11,414 nucleotides of DNA, taken from positions 1 to 11,414 of the forward strand of contig JALVDN010000438.1 of assembly GCA_027008965.1 (NCBI GenBank). Direction: 5' to 3'. Of the stretch, positions 5,003 through 9,452 are shown in pieces. The notes beneath the pieces are model-generated. The model saw only the letters and a program-made list of their open reading frames with translations, had not been told where the DNA came from and made no database searches. The position numbers and the translations under genes are program-made. Source of the stretch: Flavobacteriales bacterium (GTDB lineage Bacteria; Bacteroidota; Bacteroidia; Flavobacteriales; Flavobacteriaceae). Within the stretch, counting starts at the first letter, position 1; every line of letters begins with the position of its first letter.

Positions 5003-5278
5003 ATGAATGAACTAGAAGAAACTTATGTGGAAAATCATTTTAATTCTGGTTTTAAGGTGGGCGATAAAGTAAAAATTGTTCGAGCTGCAAAAAATTGGGA
5101 AGATGGTTGGAAAAATACCTGGGAATCTCCAGAAATGGATGAATGGGTAGGAAAAACAGGGTATATTGTTGGAGATCATGGAAAATCTGGACGAGGTTTT
5201 GACATTTTAGAAGATGCGGATTCTATTGAAATGTCTTGGTCATTCCCGTATTTTGTTCTGGAAAAAGTAGAAGATTAA
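5003..5278 (+). CDS. phage hypothetical protein with SH3/KOW-like strand pattern
   Basis: I choose ATG 5003, because the GAGG (4989-4992) in the end of the previous gene is at workable distance from it and too close to the ATG at 4994 in the same frame; using 4994 would add only MVT. The 91-residue product contains FKVGDKVKIVRAAKNWEDGW, later WVGKTGYIVGDHGKSGRGFDI and PYFVLEKVED. The 'F.vGDkVkivr ... vGktGyIv' pattern resembles small SH3-like barrels that bind nucleic acid or protein, and similar short proteins are common in phages. It is acidic and Trp-rich. No specific role can be assigned. Confidence 0.78.
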   Translation: MNELEETYVENHFNSGFKVGDKVKIVRAAKNWEDGWKNTWESPEMDEWVGKTGYIVGDHGKSGRGFDILEDADSIEMSWSFPYFVLEKVED

Positions 5279-5288
5279 GAGTAACAAT

Positions 5289-5365
5289 GGTGACTATAGC
5301 TTAATTGATAAAGCTCTGGAATGTGACTCCAGGAGATGTGGGTTTGAGGCCCTCTAGTCACCCCA
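5289..5365 (+). tRNA. tRNA-His(GTG)
   Basis: The gene includes the extra G(-1) at 5289 opposite C73, the hallmark of tRNA-His, followed by GTGACTA/TAGTCAC and CCA. Stem CTGGA/TCCAG with loop ATGTGAC gives GTG. The T loop is TTTGAGG rather than TTCRANY, and the T stem has one T-T mismatch. Confidence 0.9.
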
Positions 5366-5367
5366 AA

Positions 5368-5444
5368 GGCACCTTAGCTCCAATTGGTAGAGCGGTGGAT
5401 TGAAGATCCTCGCGTTGTTGGTTCAAGTCCAACAGGTGCCACCA
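5368..5444 (+). tRNA. tRNA-Phe(GAA)
   Basis: Acceptor GGCACCT/AGGTGCC, A73, CCA. Loop TTGAAGA gives GAA (TTC/TTT). It lies 2 nt after tRNA-His. One T-T mismatch in the anticodon stem. Confidence 0.9.
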
Positions 5445-5453
5445 AATTATAAA

Positions 5454-5546
5454 GCCTCGGTAGCTCAATGGTAGAGCAGCGGGTTTATACTCCGTAAGCG
5501 CCAGATAAGCGGCAGGTTGTTGGTTCAAGTCCAACCCGAGGCACCA
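5454..5546 (+). tRNA. tRNA with Ile anticodon TAT and long variable arm
   Basis: Acceptor GCCTCGG/CCGAGGC, A73, CCA and a regular GCTC/GAGC D arm. Loop TTTATAC gives TAT (ATA), a rare bacterial anticodon useful for an AT-rich phage. The variable region is about 23 nt and can form GCC/GGC, unlike normal tRNA-Ile. 93 nt. Confidence 0.75.
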
Positions 5547-5640
5547 AACACAGGAAAAACTAAAATCGTTATATGATAGAAATAAGTGGGTTTATAGATA
5601 TTTTTACATATATAGTATCACATGACAGGAGTGCACGAAA

Positions 5641-5820
5641 ATGTCACCAGAAATTTTCTTGAAAAAACGTGATGAATTATTGTCTATTGCAGAAAATGAA
5701 AACAATCATTTTCTTGATCGTGCATCTGCATATTTAGAATTAGCAATGCTATGCGAAAAAGATAGGTTTACCAGCGCAAAATATATTAGAAATGCAAAAG
5801 ATCTAATAGATAGTTATTAA
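5641..5820 (+). CDS. 59-residue hypothetical protein
   Basis: ATG 5641 is preceded by AGGAG (5625-5629). The product begins MSPEIFLKKRDELLSIAENE, continues NHFLDRASAYLELAMLCEKD and ends RNAKDLIDSY. It appears all-helical, probably a two-helix hairpin, with no membrane segment and one Cys. It ends 14 nt before the next gene, whose CGGAG ribosome site begins 1 nt after this stop, so the two form a pair. I do not recognise the family. Confidence 0.72.
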   Translation: MSPEIFLKKRDELLSIAENENNHFLDRASAYLELAMLCEKDRFTSAKYIRNAKDLIDSY

Positions 5821-5834
5821 TCGGAGATTCTAAA

Positions 5835-6092
5835 ATGTTTGTTCGTGAATATGTGAAAAAATTAGATGAAGAAACTTTGCTGCAAATCATCAAAGATAAA
5901 GAAGAATTTGACAAGAAAGGATTCATCGAGGAATGTATATTGAGAGATAATGCAAAAATTATTATCGAACAAATTGGAGACAGAGAAGATAATGTTGTCT
6001 ATTGGATGGACTTGCTTGCAACAGAAGCATACAGATATTTTGCATATAAATATTTGCACAACGAAGCTATAAGAAAGCTCGTTGAAGAATAA
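5835..6092 (+). CDS. 85-residue helical phage hypothetical protein
   Basis: A clear ribosome site CGGAG (5822-5826) lies 8 nt before ATG 5835. The product MFVREYVKKLDEETLLQIIK onward is rich in charged residues and looks fully helical. It has an aromatic C-terminal segment (YWMDLLATEAYRYFAYKYLH) that could be a dimerisation surface. No catalytic motif is visible. It is the second of two small genes between tRNA-Ile(TAT) and tRNA-Asn, and the tRNA follows its stop by one base. The role is unknown. Confidence 0.78.
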   Translation: MFVREYVKKLDEETLLQIIKDKEEFDKKGFIEECILRDNAKIIIEQIGDREDNVVYWMDLLATEAYRYFAYKYLHNEAIRKLVEE

Positions 6093-6093
6093 A

Positions 6094-6176
6094 TCCCGTG
6101 TGGCAGACCTGGTAATGCAGCGGACTGTTAATCCGTGCCTTAGGCAATGTAGGTTCGAATCCTACCACGGGAGCCA
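6094..6176 (+). tRNA. tRNA-Asn(GTT), copy 1
   Basis: Acceptor TCCCGTG/CACGGGA, G73, CCA. Loop CTGTTAA gives GTT (AAC/AAT); U1:A72 and G73 fit bacterial tRNA-Asn. The variable region is about 12 nt and contains GCC-TTA-GGC, a mini-hairpin not normal for Asn. A second, regular copy is at 7092. Confidence 0.9.
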
Positions 6177-6183
6177 ATTTTAA

Positions 6184-6259
6184 GGGAAAGTAGTTTAAGT
6201 GGGCAAAATGTCGGACTCCAAACCCGAAGTTCCTGGATCGTGGCCAGGCTTTCCCGCCA
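6184..6259 (+). tRNA. tRNA-Trp(CCA)
   Basis: Acceptor GGGAAAG/CTTTCCC, G73, CCA. Loop CTCCAAA gives anticodon CCA (TGG). The T loop reads ATCGTGG, with A at the first position instead of T, and one A-C mismatch closes the anticodon stem. Confidence 0.88.
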
Positions 6260-6353
6260 AATTAGTGGGCAACTTTTTATTGCCAAAAGGCTTGCCATAC
6301 GAGCGGCATAAAAGCCCAGTCAGTTGTGCCTTAGACTGACATTTAGAATTTTA
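6260..6353 (+). other. structured spacer between tRNA-Trp and the next tRNA
   Basis: No gene is seen. Inverted repeats GGCAA/TTGCC, GGCTT/AAGCC with inner GCC/GGC, TGGGC/GCCCA around them, and GTCAGT/ACTGAC (about 6319-6340) suggest a folded RNA about as large as a tRNA, possibly a decayed tRNA or small RNA. Confidence 0.35.
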
Positions 6354-6428
6354 GCGTCCTTGGTGTTTAACGGTAGCATGTCTGATTACCTGTCAGAAGG
6401 TAGGTATTCGAATTCCCAGGACACTCCA
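6354..6428 (+). tRNA. probable tRNA-Gly, anticodon read as ACC
   Basis: Acceptor GCGTCCT/AGGACAC (one C-A mismatch), T73 (a glycine feature), CCA. A perfect stem TCTGA/TCAGA with loop TTACCTG puts ACC at the anticodon. A34 in tRNA-Gly is unusual, position 37 is T, and the T stem pairs badly, so the gene may be degraded. Confidence 0.6.
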
Positions 6429-6435
6429 TAACAAA

Positions 6436-6510
6436 GCCCCGTAAGCATAAATGGTGATGCACGGCACTTGTAATGCTGAGAAGCTGGTTCGATTCCGGCA
6501 CGGGGCTCCA
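6436..6510 (+). tRNA. tRNA-Thr(TGT)
   Basis: Acceptor GCCCCGT/ACGGGGC, T73, CCA. Loop CTTGTAA on CGGCA/TGCTG gives TGT (ACA). 75 nt. Confidence 0.88.
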
Positions 6511-6516
6511 AATTCT

Positions 6517-6592
6517 GCCCCTATAGCTTAATTGAAAGAGCGTCGAACTACGAATTCGGAAGGTGGGAGTTTGAATCTCTCTAGGGGCTCCA
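6517..6592 (+). tRNA. tRNA-Arg(ACG), copy 1
   Basis: Acceptor GCCCCTA/TAGGGGC, T73, CCA. Loop CTACGAA on TCGAA/TTCGG gives ACG (CGT, and CGC/CGA if A34 becomes inosine by host TadA). 76 nt. Confidence 0.88.
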
Positions 6593-6634
6593 AGATTTTG
6601 GGAATTTCTATCTTAGATAGAACTTTGCTATAAT

Positions 6635-6712
6635 TGCAGGGTAGACTGGAGCAGTACCAGCAACGGTCTCATAAGCCGTATGACGTGGGTGCAAATCCCA
6701 CCCCTGCTACCA
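6635..6712 (+). tRNA. tRNA-Met-type (CAT), initiator-like
   Basis: The loop CTCATAA gives CAT. The acceptor is TGCAGGG/CCCTGCT: positions 2-7 pair and 1:72 is a T-T mismatch, followed by A73 and CCA. An unpaired 1:72 is the key mark of bacterial initiator tRNA. The D region contains GGAGCAG as in E. coli tRNA-fMet. The three G:C pairs of initiator anticodon stems are not present (ACGGT/GCCGT). Confidence 0.75.
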
Positions 6713-6724
6713 ATTTTGTACCGT

Positions 6725-6800
6725 GCGGGCGTAGCTCAGTTGGTAGAGCGTGAGCCTTCCAAGCTCAATGTCGCGAGTTCGACTCTCGTCGCCCGCTCCA
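6725..6800 (+). tRNA. tRNA-Gly(TCC)
   Basis: Acceptor GCGGGCG/CGCCCGC, T73, CCA. Loop CTTCCAA on TGAGC/GCTCA gives TCC (GGA/GGG). Canonical 76-nt tRNA. Confidence 0.94.
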
Positions 6801-6809
6801 ATTTATTTT

Positions 6810-6895
6810 GCCGAGGTGGTGGAATTTGGTAGACACAGGAGACTTAAAATCTCCCGGTTTTAACCGTGCGGGTTCAAGTCCCGCCCTCGGTACCA
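6810..6895 (+). tRNA. tRNA-Leu(TAA)
   Basis: Acceptor GCCGAGG/CCTCGGT (G1:U72), A73, CCA. Loop CTTAAAA gives TAA (TTA/TTG). Class II variable arm CGGTT/AACCG as expected for Leu; 86 nt. Confidence 0.94.
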
Positions 6896-6901
6896 AATAT
6901 A

Positions 6902-6990
6902 GCAGTGATATTCAAGCGGACAAAGAAGCCAGGCTTTCAACCTGGTCCTCATAATGAGGTTCACGGGTTCGAATCCCGTTCACTGCACCA
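6902..6990 (+). tRNA. class II-shaped tRNA with Glu anticodon TTC
   Basis: Acceptor GCAGTGA/TCACTGC, A73, CCA. Stem CCAGG/CCTGG with loop CTTTCAA gives TTC (GAA). The D arm TTC-AAGCGGACAAA-GAA resembles bacterial tRNA-Tyr, and the variable arm CCTC/GAGG is long (89 nt total). tRNA-Glu normally has neither and usually carries G73, so charging is uncertain. Confidence 0.8.
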
Positions 6991-6998
6991 ATTTATAT

Positions 6999-7082
6999 GC
7001 CCTGGTGGTGGAATGGCAGACACGTCTGATTTAGAATCAGATGCCGTATGGCGTGGGAGTTCAAGTCTCCCCTGGGGCACCA
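6999..7082 (+). tRNA. tRNA-Leu(TAG)
   Basis: Acceptor GCCCTGG/CTGGGGC with two G:U pairs, A73, CCA. Loop TTTAGAA gives TAG (CTA, CTN). Class II variable arm GCC/GGC; 84 nt. Confidence 0.92.
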
Positions 7083-7091
7083 AAATTTAAA

Positions 7092-7167
7092 TCCGCGATA
7101 GCTCAGTTGGTAGAGCGGGTGACTGTTAATCACCTTGTCGCAGGTTCGATCCCTGCTCGCGGAGCCA
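7092..7167 (+). tRNA. tRNA-Asn(GTT), copy 2
   Basis: Acceptor TCCGCGA/TCGCGGA, G73, CCA. Loop CTGTTAA on GGTGA/TCACC gives GTT. Fully canonical, unlike the copy at 6094 with its longer variable region. Confidence 0.94.
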
Positions 7168-7174
7168 ATTTTAC

Positions 7175-7250
7175 GGGGGCGCATGTACCAAGCGGGTGAG
7201 AAGGTTTTGCAAGCCATCTGTGGTGAGTTGGATTCCCACCGTCTCCACCA
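7175..7250 (+). tRNA. tRNA-Ala(TGC), copy 1
   Basis: Acceptor GGGGGCG/CGTCTCC has G3:U70, the AlaRS identity pair, with A73 and CCA. Loop TTTGCAA gives TGC (GCA). The anticodon stem has one A-A mismatch, and the D region resembles that of the Ala(GGC) gene at 8293. Confidence 0.8.
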
Positions 7251-7273
7251 ATTAATTTATAAATATTAACATT

Positions 7274-7352
7274 GGGGCATGGGGCTGCTGGGGGTGGCCA
7301 CCTCCCTTGCACGGAGGAAATCAGCAGGGTTCGAATCCCTGATGCTCCACCA
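7274..7352 (+). tRNA. tRNA-Ala(TGC), copy 2
   Basis: Acceptor GGGGCAT/ATGCTCC again with G3:U70, A73, CCA. A clean stem CCTCC/GGAGG with loop CTTGCAC gives TGC. The D region is G-rich and atypical; 79 nt. Confidence 0.85.
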
Positions 7353-7357
7353 TTTCT

Positions 7358-7433
7358 GTCTCGGTGGCTGAACGGTAAGGCACACGTCTGCAAAACGTGA
7401 TATTTGCTGGTTCGAATCCAGTCCGAGACTCCA
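7358..7433 (+). tRNA. tRNA-Cys(GCA)
   Basis: Acceptor GTCTCGG/CCGAGAC, T73 (the Cys discriminator), CCA. Loop CTGCAAA on CACGT/ACGTG gives GCA (TGC/TGT). Confidence 0.93.
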
Positions 7434-7440
7434 AAAAATT

Positions 7441-7514
7441 GCGGCTGTCGTATAATGGTATTATACCTGATTGCCATTCAGGAGATGGCAGTTCGATTCT
7501 GCTCAGCCGCTCCA
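7441..7514 (+). tRNA. tRNA-Gly(GCC)
   Basis: Acceptor GCGGCTG/CAGCCGC, T73, CCA. Loop TTGCCAT on CCTGA/TCAGG gives GCC (GGC/GGT). 74 nt. Confidence 0.93.
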
Positions 7515-7522
7515 AAATTATC

Positions 7523-7611
7523 GGAAGGGTACGGAAGTGGTCATAACCGGGCGGTCTTGAAAACCGTTAGTCCTTCGGGGCACGTGGGTTCGAATCCCAC
7601 CCCTTCCGCCA
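7523..7611 (+). tRNA. tRNA-Ser(TGA)
   Basis: Acceptor GGAAGGG/CCCTTCC, G73, CCA. Loop CTTGAAA gives TGA (TCA). Class II variable arm, 89 nt, as expected for Ser. Confidence 0.93.
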
Positions 7612-7618
7612 ATATTTA

Positions 7619-7952
7619 GGGGTTGAATAGGCTTCGACAAACAGGAGGACTATTCATCTTCAGGCAGGGTTGGTAATCCCTCTAAACTACCAAAATAAAA
7701 TAGCTGCAAACGACGCTATCTACGATCAAGCCGTGGCCGCTTGATCCTCCCCGTAACGACGAATATCCGATGATCGTTACAATGGGGAGTCATATAATAG
7801 GATAACACAATAGCAGGGTGATTATCATTTTTGGAGTGGTTATCCGTGTGCGAATGATATGACTGCTAAAGCATAAAATATAACCTAAGCCTGTAAAAAG
7901 AGATGTATAGAAATCTGTTTGGACCCCGGTTCGATTCCGGGCAACTCCACCA
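7619..7952 (+). ncRNA. ssrA: transfer-messenger RNA (tmRNA), one-piece, phage-encoded
   Basis: The ends form a tRNA-like domain: GGGGTTG/CAACTCC with G3:U70 (alanine identity), A73 and CCA, and a T arm CCCGG-TTCGATT-CCGGG. GCTTCGACA near the 5' end matches the conserved start of bacterial tmRNA. The mRNA part contains TAGCTGCAAACGAC, nearly identical to the E. coli resume region. Reading from GCA 7706 gives the tag ANDAIYDQAVAA and stop TGA 7742-7744; the AVAA end is a typical ClpXP-type degron. It is about 334 nt against 363 in E. coli. With SmpB it would rescue stalled ribosomes; no smpB is seen here, so host SmpB is presumably used. It sits 7 nt after tRNA-Ser(TGA), inside the tRNA series. 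Confidence 0.96.
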
Positions 7953-7965
7953 ATTTTGAGACTTA

Positions 7966-8083
7966 TCCACTATGGTGTAAAGGCTTGGTACAATCGCGCT
8001 AGTACCAAGACAGGTTGCGCGGCCTGGAGCATTCCAACCGTTTGGGTTGTGAGGTGAAGGTTCGATTCCTTCTAGTGGACCTA
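7966..8083 (+). tRNA. tRNA-like gene with hairpin insertion, anticodon undetermined
   Basis: Acceptor TCCACTA (7966-7972) pairs perfectly with TAGTGGA (8073-8079), and the T arm GAAGG-TTCGATT-CCTTC is canonical. The rest is oversized (about 115-118 nt). A perfect 8-bp hairpin CTTGGTAC/GTACCAAG (7984-8009) interrupts the D region. CAGG/CCTG with an 8-nt loop containing GCG may be the anticodon arm, and CAACC/GGTTG a variable arm. The 3' end reads CCTA, not an encoded CCA. It could need splicing, be a tRNA mimic, or be decaying. Confidence 0.55.
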
Positions 8084-8089
8084 ATTTTA

Positions 8090-8284
8090 ATTTAACCTAT
8101 GTGTCCGCACTACGGTGAGGAAGCTCGGGACAGGCTCGGTCAGCAAAGGAGATGAATATCGTTTGAACTTTGTAAGAGAGGCCTGCAACGTAAACAGTCT
8201 AGGTAAACTGACCAACCTACGATGACGGGTAACGGCAAATAGATGAATGGGCACACACGACAGAATCCCGGCTATTGGTTAAAT
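8090..8284 (+). ncRNA. rnpB: RNase P RNA (compact, phage-encoded)
   Basis: This is the catalytic RNA that removes 5' leaders from pre-tRNAs. Helix P1 is ATTTAACC 8090-8097 / GGTTAAAT 8277-8284; P2 is TGTGTCC 8100-8106 / GGGCACA 8249-8255. The block GTGAGGAAG precedes P4: AGC-T-CGGGA (8122-8130) pairs with TCCCG-GCT (8266-8273), leaving the single bulged U (8125) that is universal in RNase P P4. The 3' core AGATGAATGG (8241-8250) and ACAGAATCCCGGCTAT (8260-8275) match E. coli M1 (AGATGAATGA, ACAGAACCCGGCTTAT). GCAAC..TAAAC, GGTAAACTGACC and GGCAAATAGATG also echo M1. Total length of about 195 nt is near half of M1 (377), with P3 and the specificity domain much reduced. No RnpA gene is visible here. 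It lies between the 7966 tRNA-like gene and tRNA-Ala(GGC). Confidence 0.92.
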
Positions 8285-8292
8285 ATTTTTAT

Positions 8293-8366
8293 GGGGGTGC
8301 ATGCCAAGAGGGCGAGATATGCTGGCAGTATATCTGCGGTGGGTTTGATTCCCATCACCTCCACCA
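8293..8366 (+). tRNA. tRNA-Ala(GGC)
   Basis: Acceptor GGGGGTG/CACCTCC with G3:U70, A73, CCA. Stem ATATG/TATAT with loop CTGGCAG gives GGC (GCC/GCT). It follows the RNase P RNA by 8 nt; 74 nt. Confidence 0.85.
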
Positions 8367-8383
8367 TTTTGGTTAAATATCCG

Positions 8384-8412
8384 TTGACCTTCTTCTTGAA
8401 CTTTGTTATGCT
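8384..8412 (+). promoter_or_regulatory. sigma70-type promoter for the secreted-protein gene
   Basis: TTGACC (8384-8389) and TATGCT (8407-8412) are spaced by 17 nt. Transcription would start near 8419, exactly in front of the structured leader, giving the 8515 gene its own promoter apart from the tRNA series. Confidence 0.7.
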
Positions 8413-8418
8413 TATTTC

Positions 8419-8515
8419 TGATAAAGCCACACCATTCGTGAGAATGGGCCGGAAAGCTACAAATCTCTAATAATTAGAGATGGTTGGGTTGCCAAAAACT
8501 AAAGGAGCAACCCAA
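8419..8515 (+). promoter_or_regulatory. structured 5' leader, candidate c-di-GMP-I (GEMM-I)-like riboswitch with ribosome-site hairpin
   Basis: AAAGCCACACC is followed by hairpin CCATTC-GTGA-GAATGG (8432-8447, GNRA loop), then GCCGGAAAGCTAC, a 9-bp AT hairpin (8463-8481) and GGTTGGGTTGCC. This order and spacing resemble GEMM-I (GGCAAACC, GNRA hairpin, GGGACGCAAAGC, P3, GGGTTGCC). However, the 5' strand reads GCC instead of GGC, so the P1 pairing expected for that class is not seen. TTGGGTTGC (8484-8492) also pairs perfectly with GCAACCCAA (8507-8515), placing the ribosome site AAAGGAG in the loop and edge and pairing the start-codon A. That would be an OFF state at translation. Confidence 0.5.
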
Positions 8516-9369
8516 TGAAAAAGATATTTATGACTTTCTTACTATTTAGCTTGCCATATATGGCTTCTGCATCCGAAACATCAATTATGCTTGAGTTTGG
8601 TTTTGGATTTGGAAAATCAGGAAAGCACGAAAAAATCGCAAACAAAGATCAACGTGCATGTAAAAATCGTGCATGGGGAGGAATGAAAATGTTTGCTGTT
8701 CGTGTTAAACGTAATGATGTAGAACTTCATGGTGCAAGATGGTGGCATGATGCCGATACCGCTAATTGTGACCGTGATTCTTACGCAGTTGGCGTTGGTT
8801 ATGTATTAACCTCTGAAGATCACACAGGATCTCGTACCTATGTATCTTGGACACCAGGTTTAGCATATACCTGGGGTAAAAACAAGAACTTTAGAAACCA
8901 AGAAGCAGACAACACAAATTGGAGACTGCACAATAATTGGCAAATGTACAATAGAGTAGCTGTCGGTTATGCCGTTGATGAACAACATGATACAGTTGTT
9001 GAAGTTGCTGTCCATCGATATGGAACATTTAATTTCAACCATGGCGAAAACTTCGTTACCGTTGGTTTAGGTGCTAACCACCTGTTCGGAAACGATCATA
9101 ATGGTGTAGTTAACACAAACGGTAATAATGGCCGAAACGGCAATGATGGTAATGACGGCAATGACGGCAATGATGGTAATGACGGCAATGACGGCAATGA
9201 TGGTAATGACGGCAATGATGGTAATGACGGCAATGATGGTAATCACCACCATGACGGACACAAATATCATCACAAACATCCAAAGCATGATCATGACAAG
9301 CACCGCCACGGAAAGGGTCATAAGCGCGGACACGATCGAGATGACCACGACGATGATGACGACGACTAA
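8515..9369 (+). CDS. secreted/outer-membrane-type protein with collagen-like GND repeats and His/Asp-rich tail
   Basis: The 284-residue product starts with a Sec signal peptide MKKIFMTFLLFSLPYMASAS, probably cut after SAS or nearby. Residues about 22-195 look like an antiparallel beta-barrel or sandwich (alternating strands, GVGYVLT, YNRVAVGYAV, NFVTVGLGANHLFG). HRYGTFNFNHGENF faintly recalls the outer-membrane lipid A deacylase PagL, but its HxSN catalytic motif is not present. From residue 209 there are 11 perfect Gly-Asn-Asp triplets (collagen-like Gly-X-Y), then a tail with about 14 His and many Lys (HHHDGHKYHHKHPKHDHDKH onward), ending in six Asp. The tail should bind divalent metal ions. 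The ribosome site AAAGGAG sits in a hairpin of the leader. It is an unusual cargo inside an RNA-gene island and probably acts on the host cell surface. Confidence 0.85.
   Translation: MKKIFMTFLLFSLPYMASASETSIMLEFGFGFGKSGKHEKIANKDQRACKNRAWGGMKMFAVRVKRNDVELHGARWWHDADTANCDRDSYAVGVGYVLTSEDHTGSRTYVSWTPGLAYTWGKNKNFRNQEADNTNWRLHNNWQMYNRVAVGYAVDEQHDTVVEVAVHRYGTFNFNHGENFVTVGLGANHLFGNDHNGVVNTNGNNGRNGNDGNDGNDGNDGNDGNDGNDGNDGNDGNDGNDGNHHHDGHKYHHKHPKHDHDKHRHGKGHKRGHDRDDHDDDDDD
9139..9237 (+). repeat. 11 x 9-bp tandem repeat coding Gly-Asn-Asp
   Basis: Eleven consecutive 9-bp units of the form GGY-AAT-GAY encode GND. Units differ only at third codon positions (ggc/ggt, gat/gac), so the peptide is conserved while the DNA varies slightly, in a pattern suggesting duplication of larger blocks. 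Slippage could change the repeat number. Confidence 0.95.
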
Positions 9370-9378
9370 TCGTCCAAT

Positions 9379-9452
9379 TGCCCTCTAGTGTAATGGTAAC
9401 ACAGGTGACTTTGACTCATCTATTGCTGGTTCAAATCCAGCGGGGGCAGCCA
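9379..9452 (+). tRNA. tRNA-Gln(TTG)
   Basis: Acceptor TGCCCTC/GGGGGCA, G73, CCA. Loop CTTTGAC on GGTGA/TCATC gives TTG (CAA). U1:A72 and G73 fit bacterial tRNA-Gln. 74 nt. Confidence 0.9.

Noticed and set aside
6629..6634. TATAAT directly before the CAT tRNA at 6635
   Set aside because: There is no -35 box at suitable spacing, and a start site would fall inside the tRNA.
6866..7619. Several open frames on both strands through the tRNA series
   Set aside because: All overlap well-formed tRNAs; products with GIEPATR- or GFEPAN-like words are tRNA shadows.
8243..8470. 75-codon + strand open frame
   Set aside because: It overlaps the RNase P RNA 3' core, tRNA-Ala(GGC) and the promoter/leader region; no ribosome site.
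9139..9237. Tandem repeat considered as a CRISPR array or iteron origin
   Set aside because: The 9-bp unit is in frame, has no spacers and encodes Gly-Asn-Asp within a clear gene.
8515..9369. Direct call as lipid A deacylase PagL
   Set aside because: The similarity is limited to a short barrel-like stretch and the catalytic HxSN motif is missing.
9067..9388. Long frames in other phases over the GND repeat region
   Set aside because: They are frame shadows of the 9-bp repeat; composition is low-complexity (Ile/Val or Met/Thr/Ala).
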